Shown here: piece after piece, positions 43,169-54,270 of the stretch
How the letters are laid out: every line of letters starts with the position of its first letter
Numbering within the stretch: the first letter of the stretch is position 1
Source of the DNA: Stromatinia cepivora
Taxonomy: Eukaryota > Ascomycota > Leotiomycetes > Helotiales > Sclerotiniaceae
DNA: 64,000 nt
Reading direction: 5' to 3'
Assembly: GCA_014898415.1 (NCBI GenBank)
Contig: RCTD01000003.1
Location: forward strand, 2,356,001-2,420,000
Notes under the pieces: generated by a model
Database searches by the model: none
What the model was told of the DNA's origin: nothing
What the model saw: the letters and a program-made list of their open reading frames with translations, nothing else
Position numbers and translations under genes: made by a program

Positions 43169-44256
43169 CTAGACAATTGACTTCTCAAATTTCTTGCTTC
43201 TCCTGTTCATTCGTACATAAAAGGCCACACATCCTAAGATGACAGCCAAAAATAAGCCCTTCTGCATGAGAGTGTAACCTGCCTCATCGGCATATCCAAA
43301 CTCCTCTGTCTCTGTTTGTGGGGTACCGACAACTGGGATAGGTGGGATGACTGCGGTGGCAGCATCAGGGGTGGAAGCATCGATTGGTGTAAGTGGAACT
43401 TCGACCTCTTCCATACCGGGTTGAAACTGAGCAGTACCGTATTCATCTGCAGCACGTAAGACAGGCGAATCAGTAAGTCCTCCAAATCACACTCGCATGT
43501 CCGCAGAAGGAGTCTACTCTAGAGTTCCACATGGATACCTTCTTCTGGTACTGGTAATTCCCCACTCTCGGTGATCTTGATGGCCTCAACCGGTCTGTCT
43601 GATGCTCCCTTCTTTACGTTCTCGATGGCCTCGACGATCTCATAGCCCTCCATGACTTCACCAAAGACAACGTGTCTACCGTCAAGATGGCTATAAGCGA
43701 GTTAGAATGAGCAATTTCAGATTAAGGAAGGGACTGAAAGAAATTGACTTACGATGGAGTAGAGGTGGTAATGAAAAATTGGGAGCCATTGGTGTCTTTT
43801 CCGGCGTTGGCCATGCTGAGGAGACCTTTCTTGGAGTGCTTCAACTTGAAATTCTCATCTGGGAACTTAGCTCCGTAGACTGTCAATTGTTAGAACCCCG
43901 CGCATCGTTCGCAGATTTAATAGCCTACTTGATTTGCCTCCAGTCCCATCACCCTTTGTGAAATCACCTCCTTGGATCATAAAGCCCTTGATAACACGGT
44001 GGAAGGTAGAGTCCTGGTACCCGAAACCCTTCTCGCCAGTTGCCAAAGCTCTGAAGTTCTCAGCGGTCTTGGGAACGGTCTTGCCGTAAAGACCTAGGAC
44101 AACACGACCCATAGGTTCATCGCCGTGGCTGATATCGAAGTAGACCTTGTGGGTGATCTTTGGTCCTTTGACAGCTTCAGCCGTTTGGGCAAAGAAGAGG
44201 AAGGTAACGGTTAAGATAAGTAGTGCAGAGACTACAAAACGTTGAAGAGTGAACAT
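43169..44256 (-). CDS. ER cyclophilin (peptidyl-prolyl isomerase B)
   Basis: Peptidyl-prolyl cis-trans isomerase of the secretory pathway, helping protein folding in the ER. ATG at 44256 (the upstream TTG is ignored). Exons: 43929-44256, 43753-43879, 43539-43690 and 43169-43446, giving 294 residues. A signal peptide covers about residues 1-26. The cyclophilin domain carries F-H-R-V-I, Q-G-G-D-F, M-A-N-A-G, S-Q-F-F-I-T and [10 protein letters not shown], all active-site residues in place. The last exon adds an acidic Pro/Thr linker, one transmembrane helix ([10 protein letters not shown]) and a basic cytosolic tail. If the last intron (43447-43538) is retained, translation ends at 43519 and gives a 208-residue form ending HVEL, an ER-retention-like tail. 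It is divergent to uS13m with 280 bp between the start codons. Confidence 0.93.
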
Positions 44257-44536
44257 CTTGAAAGTCAATTGGATGTTGACTTGTGTGATTGTAAGTTTGG
44301 AAATAAAGTATTGTGTCGCCCAAGAAAGACTTTAGGAGGACGAAGTGAAGAGGATATGTGTTCTGGAGAGGTGTCGATTACATTTAGCGCTGGGTGGCAC
44401 GTGCGAGCCTCGGAGTGGGAAGGTCATAGCAAGAGGTCCGTGCATTATCAAAAATCAACTTCACAACAAATTAAGGACGGCAAGAAACGTTGGAAGGCAT
44501 ATATCCTCACTACCTGTATCATTAAAATTCTTGAAG
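44257..44536. promoter_or_regulatory. Bidirectional promoter, cyclophilin / uS13m
   Basis: Only 280 bp separate the minus-strand cyclophilin ATG (44254-44256) from the plus-strand uS13m ATG (44537-44539). Both promoters and 5' UTRs must therefore overlap here. No clear TATA box is seen, which is common for housekeeping genes. Confidence 0.7.
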
Positions 44537-45077
44537 ATGGTACGTCTGTGCGAATCATTTCCTTGGTTGGAGTACTAACGTCGCTTGGAGGTTTTCATCC
44601 TAGGAAACTCGTTTGCAGAAAGAAGTTTGGTAAAGGTAAAAACCTCCCCCTCGTCCCCAATTGGCACTTCCATATCTTTGGTTCGCATACTTATGGCATA
44701 TAGAAAGCTCTGGAGTCATTTTATGGCTTAGGAAACCAAGCTTCTACACGCATTATGGCCAAGCATTATATTCATCCCATGGCGACGGTCGGTTCCTTGT
44801 CACAAAAAACAGCCACCTCTCTGACTGCTGAACTTTCTACCATGCCCCTGGAGACTGAACTGAGACGAAGGCTTCAGGACAACATTGAAAGAATGAGAAC
44901 AATGGGTAGCTACCGGGGTAGAAGGCATGCCATGGGTTTGCCAGTAAGAGGACAGAACACAAAGGGTCAGGTATGTACAGATCTGCGGAGCGGGGTATGC
45001 AATGCTGTAGATACTAATCCAATCGACGGTAGATATCGACGGCCAGGAAGCTCAACAAAGTGCACAGGAAAGGATGA
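44537..45077 (+). CDS. SWS2: Mitochondrial ribosomal protein uS13m
   Basis: Small-subunit protein of the mitochondrial ribosome, at the head near the subunit bridge and tRNA. Exons: 44537-44539 (just the ATG), 44591-44635, 44704-44970 and 45033-45077, joined to 119 residues, a usual length for fungal uS13m. The N-terminus reads V-F-I-L-G as in the family. A helix-two-turn-helix region (A-L-E-S-F-Y-G-L-G) follows. The signature Y-R-G-R-R-H-A-M-G-L-P-V-R-G-Q is near residues 84-98. The C-terminal basic tail is T-A-R-K-L-N-K. Introns are 51, 68 and 62 nt, with ACTAAC or ACTAAT branch sites in the first and third. The first intron directly follows the start codon. SWS2 is the yeast name for the homologous gene. 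Confidence 0.93.
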
Positions 45078-45847
45078 GTGGTTTATATTGGGAATTTTTG
45101 TACAAATAAAATGGCACTGCGGGCGCATCTGCACGGTTAGGCATGCTCTATGAATAGTGATGATGAAATTAACAATGAATCACACTTCGGGCTCGAGGCG
45201 TAAGGTTACAGATAATAGGGACGAATGTAAAGGGGTTTTCCGATTGTCTGCAAAGTTTTGATACAATCAAGAAGCTATGTTTTCAAAACAACACCAGAGT
45301 AACATATGAATGCAGGTATGATCACACCACTTTTAGAGCTTCTTAATCTGCAAACTTTAGAGTACTATTGCGTGTACGGATTCATGAAACGTTTTCAAAG
45401 TTGAATGTAACGATATTTTCACATTATTTTTTTGATATCTTTCAGCCTCAATTGAATCATCCAATCATGGTCAAACAATGAGATCGCACAATTTGGATAG
45501 AATCAAAGAAAATTTGAAATGTTTTCCGAGTTTTGGAATTTGAAGAGCGTTTTACGAATTCCTGCACTGACCGGTCGAGTAATATCTGAAATTCTTGAAG
45601 CAGTTACCACATGTTCTTTCAGCTAGTTCCCTTAGCCTAGTCGTAGTTACCCACACTCTTCCTATCTCCAGTCCTCCGCAGTAGAAAGTATATAATTCGC
45701 AATCATTTCCAAAGGTGCTTTTTTGCTACGAAACTTTGTCTGATACTCAACTCAGACACTTCTTTTTCTAGCTGAGAACTAAAATTTTCACCTATCAATT
45801 CATTCTCTATTGCTTTACGTGGCTCGAGCAGATTTTCGTAGCATGAG
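45078..45847. other. Convergent intergenic stretch
   Basis: 3' flanks of uS13m (+) and the next gene (-). No gene or repeat recognised. Confidence 0.5.
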
Positions 45848-47601
45848 TTAAACTTGCGACTGATTGTTTCCCAAGAATCGATTCAGTCCTAGCACATTTT
45901 CCATGTCCATATCCATATCCATACAGTGAGTAGGGACAGATCCTCCGAAGTTCGTGAAATCATTGTGCATTGGCGGACTCGCAATTCCAAGACCCGTGTT
46001 TCCCGTTCCCTGGTTTGAGTTAAACGCAACTGACACTGAATCTTCCCAGTCCTTTTGCGAAGTAGTGCCGATTCGAGCTCCCTGGTTGGAGTTAAATGCA
46101 GCTGAAACTGTGTTGTTCCAGTCCGTTTGTGAAGTAATGACACCCACATTTGGAGTGTTGTTCATATTTGAATGCAGCATCGCTGTTTTACTGTTGACAG
46201 GAGGGAAACCTTGTAAGATTGACTGATTGGTATTGTAAGGTTCTCCGGAATTCGCAAGAGCGCTGCCAGGGGAGCCATTGCTTAAAGTACCAGGTGAGAA
46301 CTCCGAACCAGGTGTGGAGATTCCATAATCAGCAGATGTTGGATTTTGCTGTGGCGTCTCATGACCTACTGCTTTTCGCTTTTGCCGTCTGGCGCTCAAT
46401 GTTTCTGCGGACACTTTCGTGTATCGCCGTTTCTTAGGCAGTGCCGAATTCGAAGCTTGTTCAATCACCGGAGAAGATCTAACCATGGAATTTTGAGTCG
46501 GGGGGGGAAATGGCGGGAAAGCTCCTTGTTTTTGAAGCTGTGGGATAGCAATCTTCCGAGCCGGCGGAGGTATTGGATGAAAAAATCCATTTTGCTTATT
46601 GGCAGAAGTGTGAAGCAATATACTCGGATTCGGTGAGGGTACGAATCCTTCCTGTTCTAGTCGAGGTGTAGATGGCATGATTGTCGGATTATGTTGCGCA
46701 TCTGAGACAGCAAAATCATCTCGGTCATCATCTGAGGAACCCTGGTCAAACCCGCCGAACGGAGTATAGTGCGAGGCAAAGCGTATATCTCCGACATTAT
46801 CCCAGCTTGCAGGAAGCTCGGCTGCGATTTCGTCTTGGCTGAAGGATGTCGTAGCAAATGGACAACTGAAACTAGAGGATGCAGTAGACGGACTTTGGCG
46901 TTCTGTGAAAGACAATGCCGGAGTCGGCGGAGCTTCATATGTCCCAGATTGCGCGGGACTTTCTTCGATAGCTGACAATGGTGGAGGCATTCCGAACGAG
47001 CTGATGGCTTCATTGACTGCGACGATTTCTCTTTCTTCGGTGGATGACAATGGATGGTGCATCATTAATGAGCTGGTGGCTTGATTGAATGTTGTCATAT
47101 CCGCGAATGCCCACCATCTCTGGCACTGCATGTCCACTTGAAGCAGAGACTCTGCCCAAAATTCTGCATACTTTGTCAGTTTGTTCTCCTTTTATGCGCC
47201 TTGTCCGATTCTTACCATCGATGGATATCCATGGCGCACCTGTTTGATCATGGTCCTCTACCCAAGTGGTGATATCTTCTGTGTAGCGTACCAGCAATTG
47301 CAGCATTTCGATGAACTCCGGGTCGCTAGGTATCCTGGCTAAATTGATACAATCGTTAGCACGCGTTTCTGCTTTCGTAAAATTGTCTCAAACCTCTCGA
47401 GTCAATCAATTCACCACCCATCTTCACGTTGAAGACTTTATGGACTATAGAAAGATAGTTCAGGAACATATTGTTAAGATCTTTCGCCCGCTCTATTTCA
47501 GGGTGCCCTTCGAGAAGTTCTCTTAGAACTGCATCATTGTGTACAGCAGAGCGCAAAAGTTCGCTCCATACTTCTGTCAAGTGGATGTTCATCATATCCA
47601 T
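45848..47601 (-). CDS. Unknown 548-aa protein, helical start, disordered rest
   Basis: Three exons: 47601-47394, 47338-47216 and 47163-45848, with introns of 55 and 52 nt and exact frame agreement. Residues 1-130 are helical with many Leu, Glu and Trp (E-L-L-R-S-A, W-V-E-D, R-W-W-A-F-A). They look like a folded domain I do not recognise. The remainder is rich in Ser, Pro, Asn and Gln with short hydrophobic bits. It includes a basic cluster (K-K-R-R-Y-T-K then R-R-Q-K-R-K) suited as a nuclear signal. Near the C-terminus a 17-residue unit containing S-Q-(T/K)-D-W and A-F-N-S-N-Q-G occurs twice, and an M-D-M-D-M-D run follows. The composition recalls transcription regulators or prion-like proteins, but no DNA-binding fold is visible. 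Confidence 0.75.
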
Positions 47602-48057
47602 CGAAACAAGGCCCGCCTTGTAGATTTTGTTTGTCGGCAGAAAAATAGTTGAAAAAGTTCCCGAGCTGTTGATGGTAGATAATTTTGACTCTGATGATAC
47701 TTTATGTCGCTAACAAATTCACTGAGTAGATCTCATTCATCCACTTACTATTCAGTGCACGAAATGTATTCTCTGTTGTGAAATTTGTATTGTTTAGACA
47801 AACGAACTCGCTAGATTTTTTGCGCTAGCTGCTACAACAATACGCATTCGTTAACTGTACCCGACTATCACATGGCAAATGATAAAGTCACAATCAAGCC
47901 CATTCATTTACTGCGCGCCAGATGTAGAATTGATTGGCTCCACATTGAGGGGTAAGTCTCTAAGCCTTGTCACTATATTCACTCTGCCTAAGTTTCATTG
48001 GTAATACTTTAGATGGGTGAACTTGATTAATGCTCTATTCAATAATTAGTATCATGC
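47602..48057. other. Promoter side of the 548-aa gene
   Basis: No gene. Lies between the gene start at 47601 and a MITE. Confidence 0.45.
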
Positions 48058-48065
48058 CTTGCCAG

Positions 48066-48460
48066 TAGGCTGCGCAACGGGTACCCGCAGGGCGGGTTAT
48101 AGCTCTGATGGGTTATCCATAAGTAGATAATTTATAAATATTTACAAATAATCTATAGATAATCTATAGATCGATAGATAATTTATAAATATCCATTCAA
48201 ATTATATCAATTTTTATACTAATTTTAAATATTTTCATAAATTATATAAAATTATACAAAATTATACAAAATTATATAAATTATATCTATCTATAGATTA
48301 ATAAATTATTTATAAATAATTCATAGATAATTTACACGAAATGAATTATTTTAAAATCTTAATAAGTAATCTACGGAATGAGTAATAGTTCTAATAGGTA
48401 ACCCACAGAATGGATTACCTATAAATACCTATAGGTTGCATGTTATTTGTGTGCAGCCTA
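48066..48460. mobile_element. hAT-type MITE, copy 2
   Basis: 395 bp, ends TAGGCTGCGCAACGGGTACC and GTGTGCAGCCTA. It is flanked by CTTGCCAG (48058-48065) and TTTGCCAG (48461-48468), an 8-bp target duplication with one C/T difference. Same family as 3385-3935: identical first 12 bases and the same kind of interior, built from TAGATAAT-like words. Non-coding. Confidence 0.85.
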
Positions 48461-48468
48461 TTTGCCAG

Positions 48469-49105
48469 ATTCAATAAAAGTCACAAATTTAGGAACTTTC
48501 TTGTGTTCAAATTGCAAAAACGAATGTATTGAGCGAAAGGATTATCGTTGTTAGGAGTAATTGGCTCAGCCTTTTCCACTCTCCAGATCCAACCTTATCG
48601 GCAGCACAATGAACTAAAAACTCTTTTGTTGATTCAAAATAAGCTTATTCAAAAATCCGATTTGACGCCCTCGAAGTCTATGCATTGCTTTAAGTTTTGA
48701 GTCATTTGGTGTATAATTGAGATTATTCCCCAAAAGTCGACTTCGTTTCCAATCATGACTTCTCAAATGGAAAGGGAATTTTGAGCGGTGAATTTGTGCG
48801 ATAGTTGGATCTCCTCATCGCATTCCGAAGATAGGGCTGAATTCAAAAATTAGAATAATGGATCATTACTGAAGGACAACATCCTTCGATGTTCCCAGCC
48901 CCTTCCAGTCAAAGACAACTTCGAAATTACCTTCAAAGGAAAAGCTGTGGCCAAGTTAGTCCCAGTCGCACCCTAGGCTAACTCCACTCCATCACATCTT
49001 CGAATTGTGTAATCGGCCGCTTTCTGGCCTTGGTATGCACTTTACTATTCGCTACAACATTATCTCGCCCTCTTCCATAATAGATTTCTTTTTTCTATGG
49101 GGCAG
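48469..49105. other. Intergenic, no gene
   Basis: Nothing recognised. Confidence 0.4.
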
Positions 49106-49343
49106 GGTATCCAATAATCCGGACTGCAATCCAACAATGAAAAACTTTTAGATTTCTGAATTTATTTGAAATATTCAAATCAATTAAAATAATAAATTAT
49201 ACTTAAATATTTTGAGTATTTTGAATATTAAATATAATTAAAATATTCAAACTATTTGAACCATTGAATTATATTTAAATATTCAAAGAATTTCGATCAT
49301 TGAAAGCTTTAATGTAATCTGCCAGTCCGGACTATTGGACACC
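49106..49343. mobile_element. Short AT-rich MITE-like element
   Basis: About 238 bp between inverted repeats of 21 bp (49106-49126 and 49323-49343). The core is CCAATAATCCGGACTG on the left and the complement of CAGTCCGGACTATTGG on the right; the two differ by transitions. The interior is almost purely A/T with repeated ATTCAAA words. The target duplication is not clear. Confidence 0.6.
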
Positions 49344-50338
49344 TCCTTCATTGATTCATCACTCTCATCTGGCGAAATATTTCTCGATTAGTCAATTACT
49401 TTTCTTGTGGTCTAGACTAATTGCTTTGATCCAAGATTCTTATCATTGTGGTAGTTTTGACAGAGAAGACAGGCTTTTCTAGCCTCATTCATTTCTGCGC
49501 TTGCCTGATCCCACCTTCTATGAACTGATTGGTTCAACACTTAGAATTTAGGCAAGAATTACGGCTCCAAGCGTAGACATATCAGGCTTTTAGACATCAG
49601 TGGCCCCGCCACCACCAGACTACACCACCAACTATTGTTCAAATAAGTCAACAAACAAGCAAATGGTGGTCACGAGCATTTGCCCTCACAATTTAAACCT
49701 TATGAGAAAATACCTTAAATGTCTCTTATTCCTGTAAAATTACCAAGCCTGCTTTGGTAGAAGTCTAGCCCACTGTCAACCAGTAACTGAGCTCTTGATC
49801 CTCGAGGACTTTTCTTTTAGTACACTGCCTAGAACGATCAACCAACATCTCACTTCACTGGGAAAAGCTAAGGACTCGACTCTTGAATTACAGTCTATAG
49901 AGTTCCTACTCTTCTCTTTCATATATCGTGATGTCATGCCACAAGGCCTTCTTAGTGTCACCTGCCACTAGCACCTTCCTTAATGGACAAACCCTATCTC
50001 ATCTCAAAATTCCCAAAGACACTAGTCCGGAATATTCTTGTACATTCGAGACTATCTTTAGCAATGTCTCGTCCCATGTTTGAGCATTCATCTATTGTAG
50101 AATAATAATTCAATAATTCAACATGTGCTAATTTTGCGTACGGTACTTGATTTGTTGTAGTCACATCCACTTTTATTATGGAATTTGTTTCGGCTTTATA
50201 CCAGCCGTATTCAATCGACGTGCCCTTTAAAAATATGATATAAGATTTGGAACTCAAGGCAGGGGCATCATCGTTCTTGCCAACAAATTTATATTCTGAA
50301 CCTCCAACAAGCAAACTTCAAGGTTCCAGAGCTTCAAT
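49344..50338. other. Intergenic, promoter of next gene
   Basis: The minus-strand 106-codon frame 49994-50314 starts with TTG and overlaps the presumed promoter of the gene at 50339. It is not supported. Confidence 0.4.
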
Positions 50339-52431
50339 ATGTCAAACCCCTTCGCGCGACCAAAGGAATATCTGCCATCCATGAATCGCCAAGGAATCAC
50401 CGTCTGGGCTCACGATGTTATCAACGAACTTGTGAGGCTAGGTGCTCTTGATCCAGGTAATGAAGATGCCTCAAATGATTTGTTCGGAGTGTACAAGAAT
50501 CTCGAACAATTCTATAAATGGGTCTGCTCGCGTCCTAGGATTGGTCCGCACCATGCCCCTCGTCCCCTCCAATCGATTACGAGACCTTTCGGGATTTTTG
50601 CTCTTGCGCATGAGCTCTGGGATGATCTTGAATGGGAATTAAGACCAGAAAAAGAAGGCGCCTTCATCGAGCAAATGATTGATCATCTTGGGTGGTTTTG
50701 GAATATTAAAGCCAATTTGAGTAATAAAATTCGCAGGAACCAAGGTATGGCCATGAAGAATTTCCTTTCTGAATTTACATACTAACTTCATCATTAACAG
50801 GTCTTTCTGTTATCTCAAAAATGGACACATTAGCAGAAGTGGCAAGTTACGCCCTACGTTCTAGCAATATTAGTCGTGGAAACATCATCAAATGCCCAAT
50901 GGCAAGACCTGTTTCATCTGTTAATCACTTAATGAGCCCAGCCGCGCCCGCGAGCAGAAACAATCCGAGAAATGTAGGAGCTTGGTCTCCAGAATCCAGA
51001 ACAAGACAAGAAAAGCCCAGCGAGAATACCATGCGATCGGATCAAGCATCTTCGTTCGCAATCCCTACGCAAAAGACGGACACTGGCCATCTACAGCTTC
51101 CTCAATATTCTCAATTCGTTCAGGGACAACCTCAAGCTTCTATGCGACGTTCCCCTTCATCATATAATACACAACCGCCCAAGCCACGCTCAATTATACA
51201 GTGCCAGCCACCTAACTTCCCTAATGAGACACCACGCAACCTTGTTGACCTGGTGGATGATGACGACTATAGTAGCGTGAAATACACAAGTATCTCTCGT
51301 GTTCCCATGGGCTCTATCTTACCCACACCGCAGATTCGAGGCGACAAACATTCCAAAAGAGCTCAGGGTTTTGCTGGCGGATCCATGCATCCTGTAATGA
51401 ATATGTCAGGTGTCAAGCCGGCTGTTGACAGTGGCAGTGACCATGCATTACGCAATGCCTCCCGAACTTCTAGTCGAGATTTAAAATATTGTCATGGTGG
51501 TAGGGAGTCGAATCAACCAAGAAATAGTCCTTACGACAGTGGCTTCGAAGAATCCGTGGAAGGCTCAAACACAAATATGATTATAATCGTCGACTCCCCT
51601 TCTCCGGAATTAGAAAATATGGCTATGAAAATCCCAGACTCTCAAGGTCACAAAAATCATCCAACTTCGGCTGTTGTGTCTTCCGAAGATAGCGGAGCGC
51701 TCGAACGCCCTTCTTCAAGAAATATCCTTCCTACGCAGACCAAAACCAAAAGCCTATCTGGGCTATCTAGCTTCCAGGCTAATCTATGGGCACCTGTTAA
51801 TAGTCTTAATAATAACAGAGAAGTAAAAGCCTCAGAATCAGCCAAAGTGAAGGGCCAACCTTCGGATCGACGAGCAGACGAGCAGGAGAGCAGAAATACG
51901 GGAGGAACAAAGTGGAAAAGACCTAATTCTACCAGTATCAACAAAGGCATTATTACAGACAATAATATGGAAATGGAAGGAACCAAAGCTAAAAACTCTA
52001 CTTCTACGAACGGCACCCGACGCGATATCAAGGGAAATAATATCAATAATACGGGTGAAGCCACGATGAAAAAACCTGTTTCTATTCCTAGCACTCACAA
52101 TAACATCACGGAAAATAGTATGGGAGAGATCAAGGGGCGAAGACCTACTTCTGATGGCAACCAAGAAGATAGCTCAGACAATCCGAATAAGAAGGTAAAG
52201 ACGAGTACAAATTCTACAGCTCAATCCTCCGAATATTTTTCCCCGTATATGAGCTTACTGAACCAGGAGCAACCAAGCACGCCTGCTAAATCCACAACCT
52301 TGGCTACTGTTGATGGACCTGTCAGCGAGAACTCACCACCTACTTCTCCAACAGTGAGGAATGCTAGAGGCCTTTATCGCCCCTTCAGCATGCGAAACCC
52401 CGTGAAGAAAGATGGTTCAGAAGGAAATTGA
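50339..52431 (+). CDS. Unknown 678-aa protein, folded start, SIM-like motifs
   Basis: Two exons: 50339-50744 and 50801-52431. The 56-nt intron 50745-50800 has an ACTAAC branch and TAACAG acceptor, and the frame is exact. Residues 1-165 are helical and rich in Trp and aromatic residues (V-W-A-H-D-V-I-N-E-L-V-R, L-W-D-D-L-E-W-E-L). This is a probable folded domain of unknown family. The rest is Ser/Asn/Pro-rich and disordered, with many Lys-containing Asn-Ser repeats near 385-480. Two patches fit SUMO-interacting motifs: L-V-D-L-V-D-D-D-D (about 283-291) and I-I-I-V-D-S-P-S-P-E (about 395-404). Near the C-terminus a G-L-Y-R-P-F-S-M-R stretch stands out. I infer a nuclear protein; the function is unknown. 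Confidence 0.75.
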
Positions 52432-52900
52432 GAGTGTTAGAGGTGGAGATAGAGGACGGAAGGGAGTAGAGGAGTGGGGGATAACGGAGTCTAGTATTAT
52501 AGTATGACTAGGCAGTGGTGAGATGATACCGAGAATCATCCACGCATGACACACATTCTCAGAAACTGGCGTTTCGACCGTTGGAAAGGACTTTTTGCTT
52601 TCAGGTCTAAGAACTACACCGCTCAGTTTGTGTTCTCGCAATATCCAAATCCTGTGTTTGCGGGTATTAAAGAGTATTAGTTATTAATTTCCTATTGAAT
52701 AATCACCACTATTTTTGTCAAAATTTGTGTCTGTAGAATGCGCATGATTACTGCCTTTCACTGGTTATGTCTGCGTAAAACTACTACAACCGCGAGCTGC
52801 TAAAACTATATTGTGCCAGTAGAACTTACCACTCTTTTACTCCTCTTCACAATAGTCATCATTGTTCCATCAATCTTCACACATTGAACATAGAGAAATA
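52432..52900. other. 3' flank, no gene
   Basis: 3' UTR side of the 678-aa gene. Nothing else seen before the transposon block starts. Confidence 0.45.
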
Positions 52901-53200
52901 TAGGCTACATAGAAATAACCCGCAACCCATAAGTACCCGCGGATAATCCGTACTGTGGATTATCTATTAAAGCTATTATCTATTTTATAGGTTATCCATT
53001 GAGATTTTAAAATAATCTGTTTTGTATAGGTTATCTACGGATTATTTGCGGATTATCTCTCAACCTATAGGTAGGTGAGTTATTCGTGGGTTGATGGGTA
53101 ATCCACAAATAATTTGTGAATAAATAATTTGTATAATTTATGAAAATATTTAAGATTAATATAAAAATTAGTATAAAACTTATACATTATTTCGATATCG
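52901..53200. mobile_element. hAT-type MITE, copy 3, truncated
   Basis: Starts TAGGCTACATAG, similar to the end of the copies at 3385 and 48066. It contains the same interior words (CCCATAAGTACCCGCGGATAA and a mirrored partner near 53085). The right terminal repeat is missing: the sequence runs into the AT-rich block at about 53200. The right border is approximate. Confidence 0.6.
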
Positions 53201-54270
53201 AATTCAAATTTCAAAATTCAAAAAGTAATTTTGTATTTTTCTCATCCGATACCAATGAACCTGGTTGGATTTAAAGTTATATCTTATCTCATCCTCAGAC
53301 CCTTCAGTGATTACGTATGTATAAAATCTATAAACCGATTAATAAGAAGTATATGGAGCACTCTATACGATTATCGAAGGGTCTGAAACAATTTGGATAT
53401 AGCTTTGATATAAAATATAACATTTCGATCTTTTTTCGAATATTATTTAATTTATTAAAAATCATTCAACGATTATATTATTTTAAAATAGATTTAATAA
53501 AAAGAGAAGAATTTTCTGATCATTTTTATATATATTATATCATTATAGTGTTATTTAATTAGGGATATATATACTATTGAAACTTAAAAAGTAGGATTTC
53601 AAAAATATAATATTTTATAATATTAAATATTCTATTCTTTATTATTCTATTATTACTTGTTTTTACCTCCAAAAAATTATATTTCAAAATTCTTTTAAAT
53701 AACCTGATCTTTATAATATAAATTGTTGTAATTTAATAAATATCATTTTAAATACTTCAAAATATTAATTGAAAAAAGGAATTTATATTTTTAAAAAAAT
53801 ATCTCTTTATAATAAAATAATAATATTTTAAGGAATTTAAAGAAATTTCATGTTTTCTTTTTATTCTTTAATATAAAATTCATAAATCATTATGAATCTT
53901 TAAATATTATATTCGAATTTATATAATACTATTAATACTATAATTATATAATTCGTACTACGATTATATAATATTATTCGTACTACGATTATATGATATT
54001 ATTCGTATTACGATCGAAATCATCGATGCAGGGATATTCGAATAAAGAAACCTAATTAGTCGAATACCAGAGGTATTCGAATAAAGAACCTTTATGATAT
54101 TAATCAAGATAATTGGAATGATGAATCTTTATTCAAATCGACGAATAAGAATAAGATATTGATATATAAAAGAATTTGAAAAGGGCATATAGGAAGGCTA
54201 TACCCTCAATTGTCGGGACAACTGTACACGGGGAAGTGAGGTTCATCAACGAACGTATAGAATTTTTTTG
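53200..54270. other. RIP-like AT-rich block with no clear element
   Basis: Extremely AT-rich. A 25-bp unit (core ATTCGTACTACG) repeats about 2.6 times at 53951-54014. An 81-codon frame at 53317-53562 has no recognised domain. A less AT-rich island of about 60 bp around 54190-54250, with TGTCGGGACA, could be an LTR end, but no partner was found. Confidence 0.45.

Noticed and set aside
44242..44703. Plus-strand frame over the cyclophilin / uS13m promoter
   Set aside because: It crosses the real uS13m start, intron 1, exon 2 and intron 2 in a different frame from the protein.
49994..50314. 106-codon minus-strand frame
   Set aside because: Starts with TTG, no usable ATG until late, and covers the promoter of the gene at 50339.
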